A DNA stretch of 64,000 nucleotides from Luteimonas arsenica (GCF_004352825.1 NZ_SJRW01000002.1:1-64000); one strand, 5' to 3'; shown: positions 6,563 through 16,441, numbered from the stretch's first letter. Numbers and translations are program-made. The notes: generated by a model not told the origin, from the letters alone.

Positions 6563-6600
6563 CTGAAGTCATCGCCACCCGAAGCCGGCAACGCCACCGC

Positions 6601-6648
6601 CCGTCCCGTGCACAGGGGCCGGGAGCACACCCCCTGTGCGCGGGACGG
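6601..6648. terminator. Strong 18-bp stem hairpin between phhA and the receptor gene
   Basis: CCGTCCCGTGCACAGGGG (6601-6618) pairs with CCCCTGTGCGCGGGACGG (6631-6648) with one mismatch around a 12-base loop. It could act as a phhA terminator, though no clear T-run follows. The rest of the 316-bp gap (6512-6827) holds the REP element, a repeated 'TCCAACGGAG' (about 6660 and 6681), and no gene I can support. Confidence 0.5.
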
Positions 6649-6827
6649 GCAGCGAGGCCTCCAACGGAGTCGCACCAGGACTCCAACGGAGCCGCCCCGA
6701 CCGACCCGAAGAAAACCGGCCTTCCCCGGGTCTGGGAGATGAACTCGCCCCGCAAAAAATCCGACGGGAACACTGCTTTCCCACGCACGCACCGGCCTTT
6801 CCCCCTGCCACGGTCGACAATGCCCGC

Positions 6828-8987
6828 ATGACTTCCCTCTCCCCCCCTCCGGCAGCCGTTCCCCCGCTGTCGACGCTGCCGTTCGCCATCGCGCTCGCGC
6901 TTGTTTCCTGCTCCGCCGCGGCCCTCGCGGCCTCGCCCGCCGAGGTCCAGGCCCCCACCGCCAGCCCCACCATCCTCGACGCCGTCGTGGTCGAAGCCAC
7001 CCGCCTGCGCACCGTGCCGGCCTTCGACACACCCGCCTCCACCGCCACCATCGACCTCGAAGGCGAGCGCTCCACCGCTGAGGCCGACGTCTCCGAGGCC
7101 CTGCGCGGCGTGCCCGGCCTGCTCGCGCGCGACCGCCAGAACCTGGCGCAGGACACGCAGCTGTCGATCCGCGGCTTCGGCGCGCGCGCGACCTTCGGCG
7201 TGCGCGGGCTGCGGCTGTACGCCGACGGCATCCCGGCGTCGATGCCCGACGGCCAGGGCCAGCTGTCGCACTTCAGCCTTGCCGGCGCCGAACGCATCGA
7301 GGTGTTGCGCGGGCCGTTCTCGGCGCTGCACGGCAACTCGTCCGGCGGCGTGGTCTCGATCCACAGCGCTGATGGCCAGGCCGGCGCCCCCTGGCGCCTG
7401 CGCGCCACCGTCGGCAGCGACGGCACCTGGACCGGCGCGGCACGCCTGCTCGGCGGCAACGACGTGGTCGGCTACAACCTGTCGCTCTCGCGCCTGGACA
7501 CCGACGGCTGGCGGGACCATTCCGCGGCGCGCCGCGACGTCGCCAACCTCAAGCTGGGCTTCGAGCTGGGCGAGCGCCGTCGCCTCGACCTGGTGCTCAA
7601 TCACGTCGACATCCCCGAGGCGCGCGATCCGCTGGGCCTGACCGCGCAGCAGATGCGCGAGGATCCTCGCCAGGCCGTCGCCAACGCCTATGTCTACGAC
7701 ACCCGCAAGAGCGTGCGCCAGTCGCAGGCCGGCACGGTGTTCGAGCAGGGCTTCGGCCAGGCGCAGGCGCTGCGGCTGTCGGCCTGGGGCGGCGACCGCG
7801 AGGTCACCCAGGTGCTGCCGATCCCGCCGGCGCCGCAGCGCAATCCGCTGCACTCCGGCGGCGTGATCGACCTCGACAACCGCTACGCCGGCTACGATGC
7901 GCGCTGGTCCTGGAGCGGTGCGCTGGCGGGCCGTCCGCTGGAACTTGCCGCGGGCCTGTCCGGCGAGCGCCAGCGCCAGCACCGCCGCGGCTTCGAGAGC
8001 TTTGTCGGCGAGTCGCTGGGCGTGCGCGGCACGCTGCGCCGGGACGAGCGCAACGAGGTCGAGTCCGACGACCTGTACGCGCAGGCCTGGTGGCGGTTCG
8101 CGCCGCGCTGGTCGCTGCTGCTTGGCGCGCGCCGCAGCGAGGCCACGTTCACATCGCGCGACCACTACGTCACCGCGGGCAATCCCGATGACAGCGGCCG
8201 CGTCGATTACGCCGAAACCTCGCCGGTGGCCGGCATCACCTTCGCGCCGTCGGAGCACCTGCGCATCTATGCGTCGGCGGGCCGCGGCTTCGAGACGCCG
8301 ACCTTCAACGAGCTCTCCTACCGCGCCGACGGCGGCGCCGGCCTGGCCTTCGGCCTGCGCCCGGCGGTCAGCGACAACCTCGAGCTGGGCATGAAGTGGC
8401 GCACGCCGGCCGGCGGTCTGCTCGAGGCGGCGCTGTTCCGCGCCGACACCGACGACGAGATCGCCGTGGCCGGCAACGTCGCCGGCCGCAGCAGCTATCG
8501 CAACGCCGGCAGCGCGCGCCGCCAGGGCGTGGAGCTGTCCTGGTGGCAGCCGCTGGGCGAGGCCTGGGACCTGCAGCTGGCGGCGACGCAGCTGGAGGCG
8601 GAGTTCCGCAGCGGCGCGGCCGACACCGGCGCGATCGCCGCCGGCCGGCGCATTCCCGGCGTGCCCGAGCGCCACGCGTTCGCACGCCTGCAGTGGAGCG
8701 ACGGCGGCGCCTGGTCGGCGGCGCTGGAGGCCGAAGCCATGGGCGACGTGATGGTGAACGACGCCGGCACCGGCTCGGCCGCGGGCTACGGCCTGCTCCA
8801 CGTCGAGGCCTCGCGCCGCTGGGCCACCGCCTCCGGCCCGCTGCGGGTGTTCGCGCGCATCGACAACGTGCTCGACCGCGACCACGTCGGCTCGGTCATC
8901 GTCAACGAGGGCAACGGCCGCTTCTACGAGCCCGGCGCCGGCCGCAGCTGGCTGCTCGGCCTGGAGTGGCGGTTCGACCGCCGCTAG
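6828..8987 (+). CDS. TonB-dependent outer-membrane receptor
   Basis: This protein of about 719 residues has an N-terminal signal peptide (hydrophobic stretch to the Ala-rich cleavage region near residue 40). A TonB box-like 'DAVVVEATR' follows, then a plug domain ('LRGVPGLLARD', 'LSIRGFGARATFGVRGLRLY', 'VLRGPFSALHGNSSGGVVS') and a 22-strand beta-barrel ending in an aromatic-containing strand (LLGLEWRF). The late 'NELSYRADGG' and 'FARIDNVLDRDHVG' are typical of siderophore-type receptors, but the ligand cannot be read from the sequence. It would import a large substrate using the TonB-ExbB-ExbD system encoded at 17.8-20.2 kb. The ATG at 6828 was chosen because it begins the signal peptide. The 3' end is one base from the convergent gene. 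Confidence 0.9.
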   Translation: MTSLSPPPAAVPPLSTLPFAIALALVSCSAAALAASPAEVQAPTASPTILDAVVVEATRLRTVPAFDTPASTATIDLEGERSTAEADVSEALRGVPGLLARDRQNLAQDTQLSIRGFGARATFGVRGLRLYADGIPASMPDGQGQLSHFSLAGAERIEVLRGPFSALHGNSSGGVVSIHSADGQAGAPWRLRATVGSDGTWTGAARLLGGNDVVGYNLSLSRLDTDGWRDHSAARRDVANLKLGFELGERRRLDLVLNHVDIPEARDPLGLTAQQMREDPRQAVANAYVYDTRKSVRQSQAGTVFEQGFGQAQALRLSAWGGDREVTQVLPIPPAPQRNPLHSGGVIDLDNRYAGYDARWSWSGALAGRPLELAAGLSGERQRQHRRGFESFVGESLGVRGTLRRDERNEVESDDLYAQAWWRFAPRWSLLLGARRSEATFTSRDHYVTAGNPDDSGRVDYAETSPVAGITFAPSEHLRIYASAGRGFETPTFNELSYRADGGAGLAFGLRPAVSDNLELGMKWRTPAGGLLEAALFRADTDDEIAVAGNVAGRSSYRNAGSARRQGVELSWWQPLGEAWDLQLAATQLEAEFRSGAADTGAIAAGRRIPGVPERHAFARLQWSDGGAWSAALEAEAMGDVMVNDAGTGSAAGYGLLHVEASRRWATASGPLRVFARIDNVLDRDHVGSVIVNEGNGRFYEPGAGRSWLLGLEWRFDRR

Positions 8988-8988
8988 C

Positions 8989-10266
8989 TCAGCCCGGCAC
9001 GAACGCCGCCGCGGCGACGCCGGCGGCCAGCGCCGCCAGCAGCCCGGCGGCCACGCGCAGGCCGTAGCCGCGTCCGCCGCTGGCGAAGGCCAGCACCGAC
9101 TTCGTGCCCAGGCTGGCGGCGAGCAGGCCGACCATCAGCCATCGCCCCTGCGCCGGGTCGATGGCGTCGCTCAGGCGCAGGCTGCCCAGCGTGGCGATCG
9201 ACGCGTGCAGTTCGGCCGCCGCGGCGATCACCGCGGCGGCCATCGCACCGCCGGCGCCGGTCCATCGGTTGAGCACGGCGGCGAGCAGCACCAGGCCGCC
9301 GACCAGCGCCGCGAAGCCGAGCGCGTGGCCGAACCGGAACATCCGCGTCTGAGCCGTCGGCGGCGGGACCTCGTCCTCGCGCCCGGCGTGCAGGCCCAGC
9401 AGGCCGCCTGCCAGCAGCACCGCCCCCACCGCCGCCAGCACCCAGCGCTGCTCGGCCACCAGCGACGGCGCCAGCGCGCCGAGCACCGGCACGCTGAGGC
9501 TCAGCGACGCCAGGTTGGCCAGCAGCGCCGCGCCCACGGCCGAGGGCAGCAGCTGCGGCGAGTCCTTGGCGCGCTGGCCGAACCCCAGCACGGCGGCGGT
9601 CGACGACACATAGCCGGCGAAAAACCCCGACACCGCCAGCCCCCAGCGGTTGCCGATCACGCGCAGCACGACGTGGCCCAGCGCGCCGACGGCCATCACC
9701 AGCACCACCAGCAGCCACAGCGTGCGCGGGTTGATCGCCTGGTAGGGGCCGAAGCCGCGGTCGGGCAGCAGCGGCAGCACCACCAGCGCCGAGGCCAGCA
9801 GGAACAGGCCGTCGAAGACTTCGCGCTCGCTCAGCAGGTCGCGCGTCAGCCGGTGTAGTGGCTGCTTCGCGAACAGCAGCACCGCCACCAGAACCGCCAG
9901 GCCGGTGGCGATCGCCGGCGAGCGCAGCGCCAGCGCGCCCAGCAGGGCGGTGGCGACCAGCGCCACCTCGCCGGTCAGGCCCGGGTCCTGCTCGTGGCTG
10001 GCGTGGTAGGCCATCGCCGCCAGCAGCGCGACGGCGGCCAGCACCACCACCAGCACCGCGGTCCCCAGCCAGGCCGCGACCGCCGCTGCCAGCGCCACCA
10101 GCGCGTGCGTGCGCAGGCCGGCAGTGGGCTGCGTGGCGTGGCCGCGCTCGCGCACCAGGCCCACCAGCAGCCCGGCACCGAGCGCGGCGGAGAAGGCGTA
10201 CAGCAGGGCCGCGGTGTCCTCGGGCACGTTGGAGTCCGGTGTCGTGGAAGCCCCGCAGTCTGCCAT
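8989..10266 (-). CDS. Polytopic membrane protein, DUF4010 with MgtC-like N-terminus
   Basis: This is a 425-residue integral membrane protein with about a dozen hydrophobic helices. The N-terminal half carries '[12 protein letters not shown]' and '[10 protein letters not shown]', the signature of the MgtC/SapB-like region; the C-terminal half ('[20 protein letters not shown]') matches the DUF4010 family. Function is not established; Mg2+ homeostasis or another transport-linked role is possible. The ATG at 10266 lies 61 bases from the divergent fbp start; the frame is open further upstream, but that part would overlap fbp. It is convergent with the receptor gene. Confidence 0.8.
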   Translation of the reverse strand: MADCGASTTPDSNVPEDTAALLYAFSAALGAGLLVGLVRERGHATQPTAGLRTHALVALAAAVAAWLGTAVLVVVLAAVALLAAMAYHASHEQDPGLTGEVALVATALLGALALRSPAIATGLAVLVAVLLFAKQPLHRLTRDLLSEREVFDGLFLLASALVVLPLLPDRGFGPYQAINPRTLWLLVVLVMAVGALGHVVLRVIGNRWGLAVSGFFAGYVSSTAAVLGFGQRAKDSPQLLPSAVGAALLANLASLSLSVPVLGALAPSLVAEQRWVLAAVGAVLLAGGLLGLHAGREDEVPPPTAQTRMFRFGHALGFAALVGGLVLLAAVLNRWTGAGGAMAAAVIAAAAELHASIATLGSLRLSDAIDPAQGRWLMVGLLAASLGTKSVLAFASGGRGYGLRVAAGLLAALAAGVAAAAFVPG

Positions 10267-10327
10267 GCGCTTGCTTCCCCGGCGGCAGCCGGGAGAATGG
10301 CGGCGTCCTTCCCGTCCGCAGGTCGCC

Positions 10328-11356
10328 ATGTCCAGCCCCCGCCACGCCGTCACCCTCACCCGCCACCTGATCGAGGAGCAGCGCGCCGGCCGCATCAACG
10401 CCGACCTGCGCCAGCTGATCGCCGTGGTCGCCCGCGCCTGCACCAGCATCTCGATCGCGGTCGGCAAGGGTGCGCTGGGCGGCGTGCTCGGCGACGCCGG
10501 CACCGGCAACGTGCAGGGCGAGGCGCAGAAGAAGCTCGACGTCATCAGCAACGACATCCTGCTCGAGGCCAATGCCTGGGGCGGCCACCTCGCCGCCTGC
10601 GCCTCCGAGGAAATGGACCACTGCCACCCGATCCCCGACGCCTACCCGCGCGGCAACTACCTGCTGCTGTTCGATCCCCTGGACGGCTCCAGCAACATCG
10701 ACGTCAACGTCTCGGTCGGCACGATCTTCTCGGTGCTGCGCTGCCCCGAGGGCACGACCACGCCCTGCGACGAGGATTTCCTGCAGCCCGGCACCGCCCA
10801 GGTCGCCGCCGGCTACTGCGTCTACGGCCCGCAGACCACGCTGGTGCTGACCTTCGGCCACGGCACCCACGCCTTCACCCTCGACCGCGAAACCGGCACC
10901 TTCATGCTGACACGCGAATCCATCCGCATCCCGGAGGAAACGAAGGAGTTCGCCATCAACATGTCGAACAAGCGCCACTGGGAAGCACCGATGCAGCAGT
11001 ACGTCGACGACCTGCTGGTGGGCAAGGAGGGTCCGCGCGGAAAGGACTTCAACATGCGCTGGATTGCCTCGATGGTCGCCGACGTGCATCGCATCCTGAC
11101 CCGCGGCGGCATCTTCGTCTATCCCTGGGACAGGAAGGACCCGTCCAAGCCCGGCAAGCTGCGCCTGATGTACGAAGCCAACCCCATGGCCTTCCTGGTC
11201 GAGCAGGCCGGCGGTGCCGCCACCAACGGCCGCGACCGCATCCTGGACATCGCCCCGACCCAGCTCCACCAGCGCGTCCCCGTTTTCCTGGGCTCCAAGT
11301 CCGAAGTCGAAACCGCCACCCGCTACCACCTCGACCATGACGCAGCCGCTTCGTAG
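10328..11356 (+). CDS. fbp: Fructose-1,6-bisphosphatase, class I
   Basis: This 342-residue cytoplasmic enzyme of gluconeogenesis hydrolyses fructose 1,6-bisphosphate to fructose 6-phosphate. The metal-binding signatures are present: 'SEEMD', '[11 protein letters not shown]' and, near the C-terminus, '[15 protein letters not shown]' with the conserved Glu. The ATG at 10328 gives the usual N-terminus ([14 protein letters not shown]), and the length matches the family. It is divergent from the DUF4010 gene across a 61-bp gap that must hold both promoters. Confidence 0.96.
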   Translation: MSSPRHAVTLTRHLIEEQRAGRINADLRQLIAVVARACTSISIAVGKGALGGVLGDAGTGNVQGEAQKKLDVISNDILLEANAWGGHLAACASEEMDHCHPIPDAYPRGNYLLLFDPLDGSSNIDVNVSVGTIFSVLRCPEGTTTPCDEDFLQPGTAQVAAGYCVYGPQTTLVLTFGHGTHAFTLDRETGTFMLTRESIRIPEETKEFAINMSNKRHWEAPMQQYVDDLLVGKEGPRGKDFNMRWIASMVADVHRILTRGGIFVYPWDRKDPSKPGKLRLMYEANPMAFLVEQAGGAATNGRDRILDIAPTQLHQRVPVFLGSKSEVETATRYHLDHDAAAS

Positions 11357-11391
11357 GCGCTGCTGCGGCCGTTGGTGAAGAAAAAAAAGCC

Positions 11392-11535
11392 TTTGCCACG
11401 GATCTGCGCGGATTACGCGGATCTGGCCTGGGCAAGGTTGGTGCCGGATTGCCCACCCGGAAAAAGCGGGTGCAGAGCGTGGTGATGGCGCTGGCCACGG
11501 CCCAATCCGCGTAATCCGCGCAGATCCGTGGCAAA
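11392..11535. repeat. Dispersed inverted-repeat element, copy 1
   Basis: A perfect 31-bp inverted repeat (11392-11422 and 11505-11535) starts TTTGCCACGGATCTGCGCGG and is built around a recurring GCGGAT motif. It encloses 82 bases. The interior, read on the minus strand, resembles the interiors of the copies at 25.3 and 50.9 kb ('GGCCAG.GC...CACCACGC', then a T-run), so this copy is in the opposite orientation. It lies in the 252-bp gap between fbp and the oxygenase gene; no protein is encoded. Confidence 0.85.
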
Positions 11536-11608
11536 AAGCTTTTGCTTCCCCCATGGCATAAGCTCCGTACATCGCGGCCAAGGCCGTTGCTGCAGGAGAC
11601 AGGCCCGC

Positions 11609-12319
11609 ATGAGCGAAGGCGTTGGCACGGACTTCATCGAGGTGGTGCCCGGGGCGGTCGATGCCGCGACCTGTGCGGCGATCGTCGAGCGCATGCGCGC
11701 CAGCGATGCGCTGCAGCCCGGGCGCGTGGGCAGCGGGGTGTTCCCGGAGCTGAAGAAGAGCCGCGACATCGCCCTGCCCGGTCGCGCCGACTGGGTCGAT
11801 GTCGAGCAGGCCCTGAACGTGGCCGTCTACAGCGGCCTGCTCGCCTACCTGCGCCGCTACCCGCAGGCGCTGATCGCGCCGCTGATGCTGCAGCAGCCCG
11901 ATGCCGACGGCGCCTTGCGCCGGCTGCAGGCCGAGGACCTCGCCGCGATGGACAACAAGGCCCTGGGCCAGCTCGCCATGGCCTGCCTGCGCCCCGGCAG
12001 CATCAACCTGCAGTGGTACGCCGCCGGCGAAGGCGGCTATCCCTACTGGCACTGCGAGCTCTACCCGCGCGACCCGCAGGCCGAGACCCTGCACCGCCAC
12101 CTGCTGTGGACGGTCTACCTCAACGACGGCTTCGACGCCGGCGAAACCGAGTTCCTGTTCCAGGGCCGGAAGATCAAACCGCGCACCGGCGACCTGCTGA
12201 TCGCGCCCACCGCCTTCACCCACACCCACCGCGGCAACCGCCCCGAAGGCGGCGACAAGTTCATCGCCACCAGCTGGATCCTCTTCCAGCGCGCCGAAAC
12301 CCTGTTCCCGGCGGGCTGA
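11609..12319 (+). CDS. 2-oxoglutarate/Fe(II)-dependent oxygenase, prolyl hydroxylase-like
   Basis: This is a protein of about 236 residues with the double-stranded beta-helix pattern of 2OG-Fe(II) oxygenases. Candidate iron ligands are His and Glu in 'YWHCELYPR' and a distal His in 'TAFTHTHRG', with a later basic region ('GGDKFIATSW') that may bind 2-oxoglutarate. The spacing and the 'LLWTVYLNDGFDAGETEF' segment resemble P4H-type enzymes. The substrate is unknown. The ATG at 11609 is preceded by a good ribosome-binding site (CAGGAG at about 11593). It ends just before the convergent response regulator gene. Confidence 0.78.
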   Translation: MSEGVGTDFIEVVPGAVDAATCAAIVERMRASDALQPGRVGSGVFPELKKSRDIALPGRADWVDVEQALNVAVYSGLLAYLRRYPQALIAPLMLQQPDADGALRRLQAEDLAAMDNKALGQLAMACLRPGSINLQWYAAGEGGYPYWHCELYPRDPQAETLHRHLLWTVYLNDGFDAGETEFLFQGRKIKPRTGDLLIAPTAFTHTHRGNRPEGGDKFIATSWILFQRAETLFPAG

Positions 12320-12326
12320 GTCCGCC

Positions 12327-12764
12327 CTAACCCTCCCGCGGGTGATTAAGCACCAGCCAGTACATGCCGACCTGCTTCACGGCCCACATGAACTGGCCGA
12401 AGTCGACGGGCTTGCGGATGTAGCTGTTCGCGCCGAGCGAATAGCAGGCTTCGACGTCGAAGGGTTCGGTGCTGGTGGTCATCACCACCACCGGCAGGCT
12501 GCGGGTGGCGGCGTCACCGCGGATGGCCTGCAGCACTTCGCGGCCGTCCATGCGCGGCATGTTGAGGTCCAGCAGCACCAGCGAGGGCGGCTCGTGGCGC
12601 TCGCGGTCGGCCCATTCGCCGCGACCGAACAGGTAGTCCAGCGCTTGGGCACCGTTCCCCACCACGTGCAGCGGGTTGGCGATCTTGGCTTCGGCGAAGG
12701 CGATCCGGGTCAGCTCGACATCGTCCGGGTTGTCCTCGACCAGCAGGATCGGACGGTTGCTCAT
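12327..12764 (-). CDS. Single-domain response regulator (Rcp1/CheY-like)
   Basis: This 145-residue protein is made of a receiver domain only. It shows 'ILLVEDNPDD' (acidic pocket), the phospho-acceptor Asp in 'LVLLDLNMPRMDG', Thr in 'VVMTTS' and Lys in 'YIRKPVDF'. There is no output domain, so it acts by protein contact or as a phosphorelay intermediate. Its ATG overlaps the stop of the upstream histidine kinase by four bases, so the two are translationally coupled and almost certainly partners. Confidence 0.92.
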   Translation of the reverse strand: MSNRPILLVEDNPDDVELTRIAFAEAKIANPLHVVGNGAQALDYLFGRGEWADRERHEPPSLVLLDLNMPRMDGREVLQAIRGDAATRSLPVVVMTTSTEPFDVEACYSLGANSYIRKPVDFGQFMWAVKQVGMYWLVLNHPREG

Positions 12765-13591
12765 GCCGGCGGTCCGTCGGCGGCGGCTGGCAGTTCGACG
12801 TGGAACACGCTGCCCTCGCCGGGCGCGGTGTCGACGCTGATGCGCCCGCCCAGGCGCCCGGCGATGCGCTGCGCGATCGCCAGGCCCAGGCCGTGCCCGC
12901 CGCCTTCGTCAGGGCCATGCACGCGCTGGAAGGGTTCGAAGGCGCGTTCGGCATGCCGCGGGTCGAAGCCGCTGCCGTGGTCGCGCAGGTGGATGGTGAC
13001 GGTGTCGCCCGCGCGCTCGGCATCGACCTCGATGCGTACGGCATCGCGGCCGGCGGAGAACTTCCAGGCGTTGTGCAGCAAGTGGTCGAACAGCTGCTTG
13101 AGCTGGCGTTCGTCGGCGCGGACGCGGATCCCGGGTTGCACGCTGGATTCGTGCGCGCGCCCGGGTTCGGCGTCGCCGAGTTCCACCAGTGCCCAGTCGG
13201 CGAGCAGGCTGGCGTCCACATCGCCGATGTCGAGGTGGTCGTGCGAGGCACGCGACAGCGCCTGCAGCCCATCGATCAGCTTCGCCATACGCGCGGCGGC
13301 GGCACGGATCCGGGCAAGGTGGTCGCGGCCGGTCGCGTCGAGCGCTTCGCCGGACGTGGCCTCGAGCATCGCCGCGAAGCCCTCGATCGCGCGCAGCGGC
13401 GCACGCAGGTCATGGGCGATGCCGTAGGAGACAAGCTGCTGATCCTTGAGAACGCGTGCGAGCTCCGCTTCGCACGCGCGCAGGCGCTCGCCGAGGTCGC
13501 CGTCGCTGGCGGCGTCCGCGGGTTGCTGTGGAAGGGGGGGCTCCGCCGCGGCGACGCCGGGGGACGTGCCGTGGCTCTGTTCCTGCTTCAT
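12761..13591 (-). CDS. Sensor histidine kinase without a recognisable sensory domain
   Basis: This protein of about 276 residues has a short N-terminal stretch, possibly coiled coil ('LGERLRACEAELARVLKD'), followed by a HisKA domain with the phospho-His in 'SYGIAHDLRAPLRAIEGF'. An HATPase_c domain follows (N-box 'LFDHLLHNAWKF', G1 'DHGSGFDPR', G2 'GGHGLGLAIAQRI'). No PAS, GAF or transmembrane segment is present, so the input must come from another protein; the type resembles the C-terminal module of phytochrome-like kinases. The ATG at 13591 (MKQEQSHG) was chosen over a longer frame that would run into the neighbouring gene's end. It overlaps the response regulator gene by four bases. Confidence 0.88.
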   Translation of the reverse strand: MKQEQSHGTSPGVAAAEPPLPQQPADAASDGDLGERLRACEAELARVLKDQQLVSYGIAHDLRAPLRAIEGFAAMLEATSGEALDATGRDHLARIRAAAARMAKLIDGLQALSRASHDHLDIGDVDASLLADWALVELGDAEPGRAHESSVQPGIRVRADERQLKQLFDHLLHNAWKFSAGRDAVRIEVDAERAGDTVTIHLRDHGSGFDPRHAERAFEPFQRVHGPDEGGGHGLGLAIAQRIAGRLGGRISVDTAPGEGSVFHVELPAAADGPPA

Positions 13592-13670
13592 TGGCGAACC
13601 GTACACCACGGCCACGTGGTGGCCGCGTATAGGACGCGTGATGGATGAACCGCAGACGCCGGGCCTGGCT

Positions 13671-14798
13671 TCAATCCTGGAACAGGCGACCCTGTGCCGG
13701 CGCGTCCGCTGCCTGCGGCGGAACGAAGCGGCTGCAGTCCAGTTCGGGCATGCGCGCGTAGCCAAACCGCCGCCGCGCGGTGGCGAAGCGCGCCGCCAGC
13801 AGCTGCGCGAACGGGCCCTCCCCGCGCATCCGGGTGCCGAAGCCGCTGTCGTAGTCCTGGCCGCCGCGCATCTGCGCGACCAGGCTCATCACGCGTGCGG
13901 CGCGGTCGGGATAGTGCTGCGCCAGCCACTCGCGCCAGACCTCCTTGAGCTCGTGCGGCAGGCGCAGCAGCACCCAGGCCGCGTCGCAGGCGCCAGCCTC
14001 GCGCGCGGCGGCAAGGATCGATTCCATCTCGCCGTCGGTGATCGCCGGAATCACCGGCGCCACCATCACGCTTACCGGCACGCCGGCTTCGTGGAGCGCG
14101 GCGATCGTCTTCAGGCGCGTGTGCGGCGCGGACGCCCTCGGCTCCAGGCGCGCGGACAGGCGGTTGTCGAGCGTGGTCACCGACACCGACACCTGGGCCA
14201 GGCCCTGCGCCGCCATCGGCGCGATCAGGTCGAGGTCGCGCAGCACCAGGGCGTTCTTGGTGATCAGCCGCACCGGGTGCCGCGCCTCGGCCAGCACCTC
14301 GAGCAGCTGGCGGGTGATGCGTTCGCGGCGCTCGATCGGCTGGTAGGCATCGGTGTTCACGCCGAGCGCGATCGGCGAGCAGCGGTAGCGCGGGCGCGCA
14401 AGTTCGGCGCGCAGCAGCCCGGCGGCGTTGGTCTTGGCGAACAGCCGGGTTTCGAAGTCCAGCCCCGGCGACAGGTCCAGGTAGGCGTGGCTGGGGCGGG
14501 CGTAGCAATAGACACACCCGTGCTCGCACCCACGGTAGGGATTGATCGACTGGCTGAAACCGAGGTCCGGCGAGTCGTTGCGGCTGATGATGCTGCGCGC
14601 TCGCTCGGCGGTGACCACGGTGGCCGGGCCGGGCTCGAGCGATTCGCCGGTGGCGTCGCTGAAGTCGTGGCCCGAGCCCCAGCCGTCATCTTCGCGGCTG
14701 GCGACGCGCTTTTCGAAGCGGCCGGCCACGCGCGAGCCGGCGCCCCGGCCCTTCAGCGGGCCGAGCGCCGCAAGCCTGGCTTTGCCGTCGTCGCGCAT
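13671..14798 (-). CDS. PA0069-type radical SAM protein
   Basis: This 375-residue protein has the radical SAM iron-sulphur motif Cx3Cx2C in 'YRGCEHGCVYCYARPSH'. It resembles the family named after Pseudomonas aeruginosa PA0069, related to the SplB photolyase-like group. After the cluster motif come the TIM-barrel signatures 'LITKNALVLRDLD' and 'VSVSVTTLDNRLS'. Members are conserved in proteobacteria but their reaction is unknown; cleavage of S-adenosylmethionine to a 5'-deoxyadenosyl radical is expected. The gene is divergent from the cardiolipin synthase gene (59-bp gap). Confidence 0.85.
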   Translation of the reverse strand: MRDDGKARLAALGPLKGRGAGSRVAGRFEKRVASREDDGWGSGHDFSDATGESLEPGPATVVTAERARSIISRNDSPDLGFSQSINPYRGCEHGCVYCYARPSHAYLDLSPGLDFETRLFAKTNAAGLLRAELARPRYRCSPIALGVNTDAYQPIERRERITRQLLEVLAEARHPVRLITKNALVLRDLDLIAPMAAQGLAQVSVSVTTLDNRLSARLEPRASAPHTRLKTIAALHEAGVPVSVMVAPVIPAITDGEMESILAAAREAGACDAAWVLLRLPHELKEVWREWLAQHYPDRAARVMSLVAQMRGGQDYDSGFGTRMRGEGPFAQLLAARFATARRRFGYARMPELDCSRFVPPQAADAPAQGRLFQD

Positions 14799-14857
14799 CC
14801 GGATAGCCTACGCCCACGCCGTCGCAGCCCGCGCGACGCAGGGGAAACCTTCTGGAC

Positions 14858-16300
14858 GTGCTGCGCGAAGCCTGGCAGGGCCTGTGGTCGATCCCGAACC
14901 TCGGCGCCTGGCTGCTGGCGGCCTGGGCCGCCTACCTGCTGCTGCTCGGCGGCTGGATCATCCTGCAGAAGCGCGAGCCGGTGGCCACGCTCAGCTGGCT
15001 GCTGGGCCTGGCGCTGCTGCCCTACCTGGGCTTCTTCGTCTACCACGTGTTCGGGCCGCAGCGGATCCATCGCCAGCGCCTGCGCCGCGCGCGCAGCCGG
15101 GCCTCCCTGCAGCACGAGCCCGAAGCCCCCGACCCCGCCCACGCCGACGCCGCCGAACTCGCCCGCCTGGGCGCGGCCACCACCGGGCTGCCGCCCTCGA
15201 GCGCGCGCGAGGTCCGCCTGCTGGTCGACGGCGCGGCCAAGTACCAGGCGCTGCTGGCTGACATCGGCGCGGCCACGAAGCACGTGCACCTGGAGTACTA
15301 CATCTACGAGCCCGACCGCACCGGCACCGCCCTGCGCGACGCCCTGGTCGAACGCGCCCGCGCCGGCGTGCAGGTGCGGTTGCTGGTGGACGCCATCGGT
15401 TCCGGCCGCGCGCGGCGCTTCTTCGGCCCGCTGCTGGAGGCCGGCGGCGAGCTGGCCTGGTTCCACCCGATGCGCTTCGGCCAGTTCTGGCGCCGGCCCT
15501 GGGCCAACCTGCGCACCCACCGCAAGATCGTCGTCATCGACGGTACGGTTGCTTACACCGGCGGCATGAACGTCACCGACGAACAGGACGAGCGCCTGGG
15601 TGATACCGCCTACCGCGACCTGCACCTGCGCCTGGAAGGCGACGTCGTGCGCCGGCTGCAGCTGGTGTTCTGCGAGGACTGGGCCTATGCCACCGGCGAC
15701 CGCGACTTCCTCTCCTGCGTCGTCCGCGACACGCCGGTGGAACCCGCGCCCGGACCGGTGCGGGCGCAGGTGCTGGTCTCGGGACCGGATTCGCCCTGGG
15801 AAGCGATCCACCGCATGCACGTCTCCGCGATCCAGGCAGCGAAGAAGCGCGTGTGGATGACCACGCCCTACTTCGTGCCCGGCGAGGCGGCGATGATGGC
15901 CCTGACCTCGGCCGCGCTGGCCGGCCTGGACGTGCGCCTGCTGGTGCCGCGCGACAGCGATTCGAAGCTGGTGACGCTGGCCGCGCGCTCCTACTTCGGG
16001 CAGCTGCTGGTGGCCGGGGTGAAGGTCTACGAGTACGGGCCGCGCATGCTGCACAGCAAGACCCTGCTGGTGGACGACGAGCTGGCGCTGATCGGCAGCG
16101 CCAATTTCGACCACCGCAGCTTCCGCCTCAACTTCGAGGTCTCGGTGCTGTTCGACGATCCCGGCATCGCGGACCAGCTGGCCACGCTGATCGAGGGCGA
16201 ACTCGCGCACGCGCCGCGGGTGCAGCGCGGCCGCCGCCGGCCCCTGCTGCGGGCGCGCCTGCCCGAGGCGTTGGCCCGGTTGATGTCGCCGCTGCTCTAG
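14858..16300 (+). CDS. cls: Cardiolipin synthase (phospholipase D family)
   Basis: This 480-residue inner-membrane enzyme condenses phosphatidylglycerol to cardiolipin. Two N-terminal membrane helices (about residues 15-35 and 44-65) are followed by two PLD domains, each with an HKD motif: 'THRKIVVIDG' and 'LHSKTLLVDD' (then 'IGSANFDHRS'). The length and the arrangement fit the ClsA/ClsB type of proteobacteria. The start is a GTG at 14858 preceded by 'caggggaaa'. Confidence 0.92.
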   Translation: MLREAWQGLWSIPNLGAWLLAAWAAYLLLLGGWIILQKREPVATLSWLLGLALLPYLGFFVYHVFGPQRIHRQRLRRARSRASLQHEPEAPDPAHADAAELARLGAATTGLPPSSAREVRLLVDGAAKYQALLADIGAATKHVHLEYYIYEPDRTGTALRDALVERARAGVQVRLLVDAIGSGRARRFFGPLLEAGGELAWFHPMRFGQFWRRPWANLRTHRKIVVIDGTVAYTGGMNVTDEQDERLGDTAYRDLHLRLEGDVVRRLQLVFCEDWAYATGDRDFLSCVVRDTPVEPAPGPVRAQVLVSGPDSPWEAIHRMHVSAIQAAKKRVWMTTPYFVPGEAAMMALTSAALAGLDVRLLVPRDSDSKLVTLAARSYFGQLLVAGVKVYEYGPRMLHSKTLLVDDELALIGSANFDHRSFRLNFEVSVLFDDPGIADQLATLIEGELAHAPRVQRGRRRPLLRARLPEALARLMSPLL

Positions 16301-16441
16301 GCGGATCCCGACGCGATACTGCCCGCGGTTCGCCGGGCGACGTCCGGACTGTGACCAGCGGCGCCCAGCCACCGCCGGGCGGCCACGCGCCCACCCTGCC
16401 GGCCGGGCTAGACTGCGTTTTCGTCCACGTGGAGACCTCAC

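Noticed and set aside
6562..6827. Cobalamin-type riboswitch in front of the TonB-dependent receptor
   Set aside because: No B12-box-like conserved segments could be found; only a hairpin and a short direct repeat.
8984..12229. A 1081-codon minus-strand frame
   Set aside because: It lies antisense to fbp and the oxygenase gene and overlaps the DUF4010 gene in another frame; no family motif.
16422..16435. CGTCCACGTGGAGA as a fifth parS-like site
   Set aside because: It contains CCACGTGG, but the flanks are GTC/GAG, not GTT/AAC, so the dyad required by ParB is broken.
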